NCBI GenBank assembly: GCA_037501455.1
Contig: CM074858.1
Span: 82,124,501-82,188,500 of the forward strand
Direction of reading: 5' to 3'
Source: Lantana camara
Taxonomy: Eukaryota > Streptophyta > Magnoliopsida > Lamiales > Verbenaceae
DNA: 64,000 bases
How positions within the stretch are numbered: the first letter of the stretch is position 1; each line of letters begins with the position of its first letter. Below, piece after piece: positions 37,153-47,112 of the stretch. The notes under the pieces are model-generated. The model had not been told where the DNA came from. It searched no databases and saw nothing but the letters and a program-made list of their open reading frames with translations. A program made the position numbers and the translations under genes.

Positions 37153-37595
37153 CCTCTCAATGAAAGCACCAATGATACGAATTAACGTATCGGAGGAGAC
37201 TTTAGAGCAGTCTCGTGCTCATAAGAATAAGGGGGTGAGAAGAGAAGGATAATCCGGAGGACCGTACGGCCGGTTGAAGATTAGGAGAGATAGAGATTTG
37301 AGATAGAGAGTTTAGGAATTGAGATTATTATTTCTGATACGTAAAATAATACAAGAAGAACAATATATAATAAAAGACTTCAGACTTCTACCAACTCCTA
37401 AGGAAATAAATAACGTAGTATTAAACCTATCCTATCCTAGACTAAAATAAACCAACTAATATATATAGCAAATATTGATATTGATCCTATCCGATTCCAA
37501 CTCATCTCTCTTGATACACCATATCTCTTACGAATATCTGATACACCATATCTCTTGCTAGTATCGCTTGATACACCCTATTTTCGTCCATATCA

Positions 37596-37684
37596 CACAC
37601 ACCCAAGTGGGACTCGAAACTCGGGATCTTGCCTTGAAGAATAACCACTTGGACCCCCTGTTCGCATATAAGAATCTCATTGTT
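37596..37684 (-). mobile_element. SINE, tRNA-derived 5' head, plus distal TSD copy
   Basis: On the minus strand it reads GGTCCAAGTGGTTA (box A-like), then GAGTTTCGAGTCCCAC (box B-like). These are the two internal pol III promoter blocks of tRNA-derived SINEs. Next to it (37666-37684) lies the second copy of the 19-bp target duplication. With the poly(T) piece at 19588-19607 it forms one short SINE interrupted by the LTR array. Confidence 0.75.
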
Positions 37685-37944
37685 GATCGTATGCTGTCTT
37701 ATCTTTTCTTTCTTTTCTATAAAGTTTTATCTCGTTTTATCTGTAACTCATACAGGACTAATTTGAGGTTATCCTAATTAATGAAGCAAAATGAGATAAT
37801 TACGAACACTGCATGATGTTTGAGAAATTACAAATATCTTATTTCGTCATGACCTTAACTAACTTTTATTTGAATTGAAGTTGATGATTATGATAGTACA
37901 TGTTACACTAAATTATAGAAATAATTATATTTGATTACCTTGAA
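37685..37944 (+). other. Displaced 3' flank of the tomosyn-like gene
   Basis: Removing SINE and array joins 19568 to this sequence. It was therefore the DNA about 200 bp after the tomosyn stop codon. It is AT-rich with no gene. A 3' UTR end or poly(A) signals may lie here or before 19569; none can be fixed from sequence alone. Confidence 0.6.
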
Positions 37945-38887
37945 TTTAGGTTTAATTATAAAATGGTCCATTTAAATTTAAAAATTACATTTTAGTCTCC
38001 AACTTTGAGAACCGTTTGTGATCTCTGAATTCCATCTGGGGTTTCAATTTGTTGTTAAATTCATAATTTGTAGGGATCGTTTTGTTTAGACTGTAAATTG
38101 TATGGATGATTTTGTAATTTTAGTCATATATTCAAGGGCTGTCAACGGGTCGGATTCGAACCGGATCAAGAGATTTCGGATCCGAATCCGAATTCAAATC
38201 CGAATCCTATTGTTTTTGAATCCATACATAATCGGGTCGGATCAGATCCGATAAAAGATCCGATCCGATTAACAATAAAATATATATTTTTAAATAATAA
38301 ATTTGATATAAAAAAATATATATAATTACATAATATTTAATAAATAATTGTTATTTAATGGATTATTTAATAGTTTTGTTTATATTTATTTAAAATAGGA
38401 TAATTGAAACTTATTATAAAAGAAGATATAAATTTTTAGAGTAAAAAATTTAAATTTTATTATTGTTTAAAGTGAAAAATATGTAAAAATTTTAATTTTA
38501 ATCATTTTACTTAATATTATGAATTAGTAAATAATATTATTAAATTAAATAATATATATAATATCGGATTCGGATTCTTAACGGATTGGATTTCATAAAT
38601 CCATATTCGCTCCATTTATTTCGGATAACGAATATTTATAATCGGATATGATCCATCAGACATTTTTATCGGACGAATATACTAAAATTCGAATCGGATT
38701 CGGACCGGATTCGGATTAAAATCCGACCCATTGACAGCTCTATATATTCAATGTAACACTCATACAACCGTCATGGGAATAAGTGTATTTTTACAATTTC
38801 TGTTAAGAGCCCTCAAAGATTTAAACTTTATAAGATGTAAAATATAATTTTTCAATTTAAATGAATTGTATTATAATTAAACCTAAA
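37945..38887. mobile_element. MITE-like element with inverted termini, hosting a second MITE
   Basis: The left end TTTAGGTTTAATTATAAAAT and the right end, read inversely TTTAGGTTTAATTATAATAC, are an inverted repeat of about 20 bp with weaker similarity further in. The middle is a hAT-like MITE at 38135-38741. Without it the host element is about 330 bp. Confidence 0.6.
38135..38741. mobile_element. hAT-type MITE, 607 bp
   Basis: The termini AGGGCTGTCAACGGGTCGG and, inversely, AGAGCTGTCAATGGGTCGG are inverted repeats. A 9-bp direct repeat ATATATTCA flanks it (38126-38134 and 38742-38750), near the 8 bp usual for hAT. The inside is rich in GGATTCGGAT/ATCCGAATCC words, giving strong self-complementarity. 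No transposase. Confidence 0.75.
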
Positions 38888-39054
38888 TGCCGGATAGCCA
38901 AATGATGTCAATATTACCATAATCCACATTGTTTGATACATGGATCTAAGTTCGAATCAACATTTATTATTATTTCAATCGGTCTCGACCATATCACAAG
39001 ATTAATACTTGTTGTAAATAACTGAATTCCAACTGGATTTTTCTTTGTTGAGAT

Positions 39055-42000
39055 TCAAACTGGCAATGGTCTCTTAAGAACGGGAACCACATGAAGATAA
39101 TCCTTCTTTCGAGCTACCAGCCCAGACGATTCCATCATTTCCAAATCTTCCGGTTTCATTCCATTTGGCAGAACCCAATCAAAATGGTAAAGAAACATTG
39201 CCAGCGTAAGTTCCACAGTCGCGAGGCCAAACGAGATTCCGGGGCACTTCCTCCTTCCAGCACCAAACGGGATATACTCAAAGCTATTACCATCTCTATA
39301 ATCAATCTGTTTCTCAAGAAATCTCTCAGGAATGAAGCTGTCTCCGTCTTCCCAGTGCCCCGGGTCCCTTCCGATGGCCCATGCATTCACGAGGACTCGG
39401 GTTTTCGCAGGTATTTCGTAACCATTGATCTCACAGCTCTCGTTGCTTTCTCTTGGAAAGATAGCAGATGGCGGATGCAACCTCAGAGTCTCTCTAACCA
39501 CTAATTTGAAGTACTTCAGTTCGTCGAAATATGATTCGTCAAGGGGACCTTGTTTGCTATCGAAGACATGCCTAAGTTCGTCTTGTGCCTTCTTCATGAC
39601 TCTTGGATTCTTGAGCATTTCTGCTATTGCCCAGTCGATAACTGTTGTTGATGTCTCTATCCCAGCACCAAATATGTCCTGTGTTTTCATGAAAGATATA
39701 TAGTCAAATTGAACTACGGGGCATTAGAGGGTGTTTGGCTAAGTTTGTTTTAAACTCCAGGTTACATTCTCTCATGTCTTGAAAGATGAGTTATTTACAT
39801 TATACCCATATAGGTGAAATGGGTAAAAAAAAAAATCTGTATTATAAAAAGTAATACAAAAAAACCCTGTGTTTTCAAAATATTTGCATGGTGAACCCTG
39901 AAAATTTTCGATGTTGGACACATGCTAAAAGCGCGACTAGAACACTAATTTTTTTTATTTATTGGACAAAAAACGACTAATTTAACTTTTATATTCTGAT
40001 ATAAATCATTTCACTTCTCTCTATATACCTCTTTTTATACTTGTTTATAATGTTCTTCATGTAATTTTTTTTTTTTTTTTTTTTTTTTTGTACACGGTCT
40101 CTTTGCATATAAAAAAGTATTGAACATATACTTGTTTATTTGTACAGAGTCTTGGTACATATAAAAAAGTATTGAAAAATATAGAGAGATGTGAGATGAT
40201 GTATATCAAAATATAAAAGGGTAAATTAGTCATTTTGTATCCAATAAATAGAGAAAATTAGTATTCTAGTTGCGCTTTTAGCACGTGTCCAATACCAGAA
40301 TTTTTCAGGGTTCGTCATGCAAATATTTTGAAAACACAGGGTTTTTTGTGTTAATTTTTGTAACACATGATTTTTACCCATTTCACATGATACAGGGGCG
40401 AAATATGTAAAAAACCCCTCGAAAGATATTTTTGAAATGCTAGAAAATATGATTTCGAAGTGTTTGAATCAAAATGAGATCATGAGCTTATAAGATATTA
40501 CTAACGACAATTATTTTGTAAGACAGAAAAAATATATATCGATTTATAAATATTTGTTACCAATATCACTGCTTTAACATGGTTAGTAGTTAAAGGCAGC
40601 TCAAGCGATCCATCATTCAGGAACTTGAGAAGAACATCCAACAGATCTTCATGTTTTCCTCCCAGATCATCATCAAGTTTTGCAGCATTATCCCGTACTC
40701 GATCTTCGATGATGCTCTCGATTACCCTGTTCGTTTCCTGATGCAGTTTTCGAACTTTCGCTTTAAGCGAGCTGATGGTCCGAAAGAATTTGATGGAAGG
40801 ATAAATATTAGCAATTTGAAAGGCAGTAAAGAATTCAGCTGCTTCTTTGAATGCGGCTATGAACATAGCTTGTTCATAAGTTTTCTTCCCCAGTGCTGCC
40901 CTCGCCATGATGTGGTAATTCATCATACTCACTTTCTCTGGCAAAAACGTTGGAATTTTCATTTTCTGTCCCATAAGTACATCTTTCGATCATTTTTTCT
41001 CATTAATCATGACTTTTCGAATTTATTCACGTGTCTTTAATTTTTGGGATAATTACGAACAATCCCCTGAAATTTGGCGAAATTACAGATTACCCCTGAG
41101 GTTAGAAAAATTACGACTCCCCTGACCTTTACACTCTCTCGCAAATTTCAAATACCGTTAATCACACCGTTTAAACTCATATTTACATTCCAAAAACACC
41201 CTTAAGGGGTATATTATAATTTTACTGAGAGTTTAATGATATAATTGTAATATTAGTTAATTTTGAATTTTTTGTATTTACAATTTTTTTTATCTAATTT
41301 AATATTTAATAATTTATCTATAAATATATATTAAATTAGATATTTCATACATATTTATTTTGATGAAATATGATAGAAAGTTATAGGTTCCCTCTTATAT
41401 TTATATCTTAATTTTAAATATATTTTGTACAAGTTCATTTAAAATAATTTATTTACATTATAATAATTTTTCCCTCTAAATAAAAATTGATATAAAAAAC
41501 CCACACAAATATCAATTTGTCCATTATCAAAATTTTCTCTCAATATTGAAAATCATAACAAACACACCAACATCGATAAATGCATTAGTAAATTCACATA
41601 AAAATCCATCAAAGTCATATAAACAATTATTTCAAACATTGAACATGCATGACCAATATGTAATATTAGGGATCCATAAACTCTAGCTAAGAAATTAGTT
41701 TATCATAAAAATATTAAAATATCATTAAATAATATTCATTGAAAAAAAATATTAGGTAGACACAAAACTCAAGTATTTACATCAAACCCCCCTAAGAATT
41801 TCAGTCTTTGTATTAACCCACTTACTTTATTACATATACCCCCTTGAATTTAGGCATATTAGGGGCAAAATAGTAAATTTCGTACATTCCGTTAAATTTA
41901 ACGGAGAAGAAAACGGGTCAGGGGGAAGTTCATAATTTCTCAAAACTCAAGGGATAATCTGTAATTTCGTCAAACCTCAAGGGACTGTTCATAATCATCA

Positions 42001-44978
42001 CTTAAATTTTTTCAAAATTTTATGGTTTTTCACTTTTATACTAATCGAGACATGTTATCTATTTACTTATTTTTTACCTATCAACGGTGGGGAATAAATG
42101 AGTTTATTGCACCCAATAACCTGTGTAAAACTAAGGGAAAATTACATCCAACTACCCTGAGGTTTGCTCTAATTACGAATCAGTCCCTCTTATTTCGTTT
42201 ATTACATATTAACCCCTAAAAATACTGTTTCAATTACATTTTAACCCCTAAAGAGGGACTGATTTGTAATTGAAACAGTATTTTTAGGGGTTGATACGTA
42301 ATAAATGAAAAAAGAGGGATTGATTCGTAATTAGGACAAACCTCAGGGTAGTTAGATGTAATTTGCCCTAAAACTAATTATCACCGAGAATATTTCGATA
42401 TGAAATATCAACAAGAAAATTGTGACTACAAAAGAATTGTCTAGCGCCCCAGTGTACTTTGGACAGTAAAATGTTAAAACTAGCCCTCTATACTTCTTCA
42501 CCTATAACTTTTCTAAAATGCAGGGTTTTTAAACAACTTTTATTAATTGTAAAACTATCCTTTGGACACCTTTTACTTTCCTTAAATATGGGGTGTTTGA
42601 CTATATTACACCCCATATTCTACCATTTATTTTGATGAAAAAAGGGCCTTGTGTTTACCTATATAAAGTTTGAAATGCACATGCTATATGACAACCCCAA
42701 ATGGAATTGGTATATAAACATGATTTGAATGGATAAAATGAATTTACCTTTTTGACCTTATTTTATATGCCAAATTACCCATAAATCTCCCACATAAGCA
42801 TCAACTATTTTCTTCCCCCAAAATTTCTGAAATTACTTCTCACAAAAATATTAAATTTTTTCAACTGAAAGGACTGATTACATATTAAATTTACATGTTG
42901 TTTTGCAATGAGATGTAGAAAAAAATTCACAAGAGCTAGAAGAAGAGTTGCGTCTAACATATGCAAAGGGAGAAAATTGCACCATTATACCTAATACAAT
43001 GTGAAGGTAAAAAAGGTAAATATCTATTTAATTCAAGGGGCTATAAAATATCAAAATAAAATGTTCAAGAAACAAGGCAAAATAGCAAAGGTCTAATCCA
43101 GAAAACTAAAAGGAGGACTTAGGCTATACAATCCATATTTTTACTATTCACAAACCATCTCAATGGGTTGCCAACATGAAAAGTAATGCTCTAAGCCCTG
43201 CCCTAAGTAGCTAGGAAGATTCGCCGCAATCTGAGCGGTACCACCCATCCTACCCTACCACCCATAGGAGGCCGTCCGTTCTACAGCCAGGGGCGGAACC
43301 ACTCAAGGACGGGGGGCTTCAGCCCCACCTTCCGCCCCCTCCACCCCCACCCCATTAATATCTTTAAAATTGATTTTCAATATATATATATATATATTAT
43401 TGAAAGTAATATTAATTAACACTTTTTAAGAATCTAAAATCTAGTAGTTATTATATATAATAAATGTTATATATTTTATACATTATATTAGATATAACCA
43501 AAGTTTGACTCGAATATGAGAATAATTAAAAGTGTGTATTTTTTATGATGCGTCAAACACTTCATGAAAGAATAAATGTGTTGTGTTTTTATGCAAGGAA
43601 TAATTAGTGTGATGTAGTTTATTGTATAGATAATGTATCATTATACTAGAGAGATAAAAGATATCATATCATTATACTAGAGAGATAATTAGTGTGTTGT
43701 ATAGATAATGTGTTGTGTTTTTACGCAAGGAATATTTTAATCCCTAAACAAATTTTAATTTTGTTTTTTATAAGGGACCATGTTAGTATATTTGTACGTG
43801 AAAATTTTAGTTTGAGAAAAAATGGGCAAAGTAAATTGAAGGGATGATGAATCGTCGAAACATGTACAGTTATCATTTATAAGTTATAGCGTCTCACAAA
43901 AGTTGTAAATACATACTATGTAATTTGAATATTTTAATTAATTTCAAGTAATTATTATTATTTTTAATATATTCAATATATTGAGATTCAGGATTTTTCA
44001 ACCCTAACTGTTGAAAATTTTTGGATCCCCCCCTACCTTCAGCCGCCCGAAAAGGAAAAGGAGCCTTAAGAGTCTATTATGATGATATACGAATTCCAAC
44101 ATTAATTTGCTTTCAACGTGAGTATTAACAAACATGGACTCAGTTTTCCTAATGCTGCATTTTATATTTCAAAGACTTTTTTCATGAGACATGTTATTAC
44201 ATGAGTATTCTCGTCAAGTCAACTAGATGCATCTTAGCCCTTAGGGACTCCACCAGCATAAAATCCGAGAAGTAATAGTATTGTGAATGAAATGTGCAAT
44301 TTAACTACACTCAGAGTGCTAATTCCACTATTAAATTTAATAGAGATTTAATGAGATATACGAGATCAAGTTCAAAACTTTAATATTAATGGGACAAGGA
44401 ACGAGCAGACACTAAATCATACCCTATAGGACTGAAAACAAGATTTCATTACCTGTCATATTGATCACTGATCCGTTTTCCGCCTGAATAGCCATCCATT
44501 TGCAGAGTTCTAAAATTTCTTCCTCCCTAGTGGTCCGAAACGACTTGACTCGTTTCGCACTCAGGAGCTGCAACGTGCATATTTTACGCATTTGTTTCGA
44601 GTACTCACCGTAGGGGCAGAACACCATATCTGCATCTCCATAGCAGCTGAATTCGGATGGGAGTACCGGCCTGGATGCGAAAACGAGGTCGTGTGTTTTC
44701 ATGAACTGTTTTCCCGTTTCAGGCGACGAGACAACGATAAAGCTAAGTTCACCGAGTTGGAGGCGCATTAGAGGTCCATATTTTTTGGCCAAATCTCTCA
44801 GCTTTTGGTGAGGTGCATGTGAACCCGGAAGAAGCTGGTGTAAGTTTCCGATGAAAGGCAACTTCCAAGGCCCTGGGGGAAGATTATGCTTTGGCTTTCT
44901 CGTTAATTTTTGGAGCATGAAGATGGATACGAATGATGTGAAGAGAACAATGAATAAGGAGAAAAAGTAGTACTCCAT
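39055..44978 (-). CDS. Cytochrome P450, CYP71 family (probably CYP71D)
   Basis: This is a microsomal monooxygenase of plant specialised metabolism; the substrate is unknown. Exons on the minus strand: 44978-44453, 40937-40561, 39678-39055 (1527 nt, 508 residues; phases 1 and 0). It has an N-terminal membrane anchor (residues 3-22), proline hinge LPPGPWKLP (33-41), I-helix GAGIETST (305-312), ExxR as E364/R367, PERF (418-421) and heme loop FGAGRRKCPG with Cys446. All are in order and of normal length. The second intron (882 nt) is at the usual CYP71 place before DIFGAG. The first (3515 nt, after codon 175) is an extra one. Odd: the C-helix reads GEYSKQMRK; family members normally have Trp where Ser127 stands. 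TCG instead of TGG is one base change. The protein is otherwise intact, so it is probably expressed, perhaps with altered heme contact. Confidence 0.9.
39815..40386. repeat. Foldback element in P450 intron 2
   Basis: The left arm (GAAATGGGTAAAAA, AACCCTGTGTTTTCAAAAT, TTGGACACATGCTAAAAGCG) recurs inverted at 40240-40386. The arms are about 145-150 nt around an AT-rich centre with a poly(T) run near 40063-40089. No coding potential. Confidence 0.75.
41046..42000. repeat. Foldback element (about 955 bp) in P450 intron 1
   Basis: The left end GGGATAATTACGAACAATCC and following 90 nt (GAAATTACAGATTACCCCTG) recur inverted at the right end (GTAATTTCGTCAAACCTCAA, then ATAATCATCA). The centre is AT-rich without ORF. 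It belongs to the AATTAC/GAGGTTTG type found in the tomosyn introns. Confidence 0.65.
42133..42370. repeat. Near-perfect 240-bp palindromic element in P450 intron 1
   Basis: Two arms of about 105 nt, almost exact inverted copies (AAATTACAT, AACTACCCTGAGGTTTG, AATTACGAATCA, AACCCCTAAAAATACTGTTT), are separated by about 25 nt. The arms differ at roughly one site in ten or fewer, so this is the youngest member of the foldback group here. Confidence 0.8.
43280..44060. repeat. Probable decayed transposon in P450 intron 1
   Basis: Near the left end lies GGGGCGGAACCA with GGGGGGCTTCAGCCCC. Near the right end lies CCCCCCCTACCTTCAGCCGCC. The span between is AT-rich and partly made of a repeated AATTAGTGTG...TATAGATAATGT unit (43600-43740). 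It resembles non-autonomous DNA transposons with GGGGGCTGAAG-type ends, but the inverted match is weak. Confidence 0.3.
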
Positions 44979-45216
44979 GACGCCTATGAATTAGGATTAG
45001 GAAAAAAACAAGTTTTTAGATGTTTTTGTAATTTAGTTGCAGGCATTTCGTTGATAAATTGGTTTGTTTTATAGGAAGTAGTTACATTATGGGTTTGGCA
45101 AGAAGTTTGGTAAGTCTAGGTCTGACATTCCAATATCCTTTGCAATGGGTACCTGGGGGCATGGGTCACCTGCCCCTCAACTTCCTCAGCTCTTTATACA
45201 TGCTATTTATGGTTAT

Positions 45217-45590
45217 TAAAATTACATTCAATTATCATTAGATTTGATCTAATTATAACTTAATTTCTGTTTTTTATATATTTAATATATAATTCCTAAG
45301 TTTTACATTCTTTTGAGATGTTTGACGTCTGTTAGGTTGGTCAGTTGCCTTCGCAAATTGCTACTGAATTTATTACAAATACATACCTACAGTTTCTTTC
45401 TAATAATAAAATGATCATTGTACTTTTTGAATTTGGGAAGGACAACTGACCAACTTAACAGAACCCTAACGAACGTTAGAAATCTCAAACGAAATATAAA
45501 AATTATGGACTACATGGTAAATACGCAAAAATATATGGATTCGGTTGTAATTAGGTCAAACTTTAGGGTAGTTTGATGTAATTTTTCCTT
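45217..45590. repeat. Foldback element upstream of the P450
   Basis: The left arm (AAAATTACATTCAA, GATCTAATTA, GTTAGGTTGGTCAGTTG) is inverted at the right (CAACTGACCAACTTAACAGA, then TAATTAGGTCAAAC, GATGTAATTTT). The outer ends match those of the 42133-42370 element, so it is of the same group. Confidence 0.65.
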
Positions 45591-47107
45591 TTCTTAAAGT
45601 TCATTTATATGGGTTGAATTGGGTGGGATAATTAAGATATAAAGCTTTCTCTATCAATGATAATTGGGCTTGAACATGAGGTATCTAGTTAAGCTGGCAT
45701 CGCGACAAACCACTAAACTACACCACTTGGTGGTACATGCTATTTATTGCTTGTCATTGTTTGGAAAAAATGGAATTTCTAGTTGATGGTGTCCCACCAT
45801 TCTACCACATGACCAAGAGCCGTAAAGGAGTGATGTTTGGGTAACATGAATAGAGGATAAAGATTGATTTGGGTTTGGTAATCAGGTAGAATAAAGGATA
45901 AATCTGGGTTATGTAACGGATTAAAGTAATAAAGAGAGTTGGATCCTAATAGAACTCCGTTCTATATAAATGGGACCTAGGTTATACCAAAAGGACATAA
46001 AAGAAAAAATGAAGAGTTTTTTTATTTTTTTTTTATTTTTATGCTTTTTCATTATAAAACTGTACGAAATTTATTTTTTATTTTATTAATTTCATCCCCA
46101 TTGAATCAAATTCTAACGTTGTTACTGCTCGTACAAATAATATTTATTACAAATAAGGAATATTAGAAATGATCCATCAAGTTTATTCTATTATAAAAAC
46201 ATTTTCCTAAGATTCAAGGAGGAAAAAAAAAGCTAAATCGTCTGGCATATATTAAGTTGACCTAACTAGTAAAATTTTTGTACGGTGCATATTAAATATA
46301 CGATCTATTTAAATAATTTTAATTATTCAATTATTAATTAGATATTTAAAAACATCTATCTTTTCAATTTTGTAATGAGATTTCAATTAAAATTTAACAT
46401 ATATAAATAAATAAATTATAATTTTAAATTAATACTCATTTATGATACACAGACACTTTTAAAAATAATATTTTGCCAGTATCATATCATTTGCATGCGT
46501 GTTGAACAACTCTCGAGAGACACCAAATCGTATAAAAATTAATTTGTATTGTATCGTATTTGACTATTTGTGTTCACTCTTCATTGATACCCGATCATAT
46601 ACAAAAACTGTAAAATAAGTTGTAAAATTGATACTAAAATTAACTAATAATTTTCAATTTAACTCTATAAACTTAGTTTGATTCGTGAAAAATTCGCTCT
46701 TTTTTCTTCAGATTAAATAAACTTTATTTCTTCTTTCTAAGTTATTCTAATTTATTTAAATAACAATTGTTAAGAAATCGAAGCTACAAATTATTCCAAT
46801 CAAACTAAAAATTTATGAATTCACTCAAATCGACCCAATTTCAGTTGAAATATTTCAATATTAAGAATTTTATTAATTATTTATCTCCAATTTTCAACAT
46901 ATATTTGACTCTTTTACCAATAAAAATGGCGAAAAAAAAAAATACAATTTTGATTCCAGAAAACGTAAAAGGTAGTATTATATTTACCATTATTTTTATT
47001 TAACTTTTTTTTAATCATATACATTTTAAAAACATTACAATTGAAGTTCCATCGTTAATTTTTTAATAGAAAAGACACGAGCATCCTACACGTGCCATTA
47101 CTGAGTC
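45591..47107. other. AT-rich intergenic DNA, no gene seen
   Basis: Only short spurious frames are present, mostly A/T-rich codons. There are several poly(T)/poly(A) tracts. It is the target region into which the young chromovirus inserted. Confidence 0.6.
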
Positions 47108-47112
47108 AACTA

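Larger units (their letters stand above)
19608..37595 (-). mobile_element. Tandem array of a small LTR retrotransposon: 15 LTRs, 14 internal domains
   Basis: LTRs (TGATA..TATCA on the minus strand) lie at 19608-20029, 20577-20997, 21545-21966, 22514-22952, 23500-23938, 24486-24924, 25472-25892, 26440-30776 (split by a solo LTR), 31324-31744, 32292-32730, 33278-33698, 34246-34685, 35233-35655, 36203-36625 and 37173-37595. LTR length is 421-423 bp, or 439-440 bp when a 17/18-bp step (AAGGAAATAAATAACGT) is duplicated. Every internal domain is exactly 547 bp. On the minus strand each starts TTGGTGCTTTCATTGAGAGG and ends with the purine tract GAAGGGTGGGAGAG, the positions of a leader/PBS and a PPT. 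A single 5-bp target duplication, CACAC (19603-19607 and 37596-37600), bounds the whole array. So one insertion was amplified in place rather than many elements inserting. Confidence 0.9.

Noticed and set aside
19608..37595. Repeated plus-strand frames of 66, 78, 101 and 112 codons in every array unit
   Set aside because: They lie opposite or overlapping the minus-strand ORF, cross LTR/internal borders and follow its codon structure. Their repetition only reflects the array.
19608..37595. CRISPR-like array or centromeric satellite
   Set aside because: The period is near 970 bp with LTR termini, PPT and a target duplication in a plant genome. It is a tandem retroelement, not spacer-repeat units and not a simple satellite.
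37600..37665. A tRNA gene on the minus strand
   Set aside because: Box A and box B are present but no acceptor stem or anticodon arm can be formed. With the poly(A) tail and 19-bp duplication it is a SINE head.
39091..39504. Plus-strand 137-codon frame over the P450 last exon
   Set aside because: Antisense shadow of the conserved P450 exon carrying ExxR and the heme loop.
46815..47003. 62-codon frame before the chromovirus
   Set aside because: AT-rich random frame with no similarity and no splice or promoter context.
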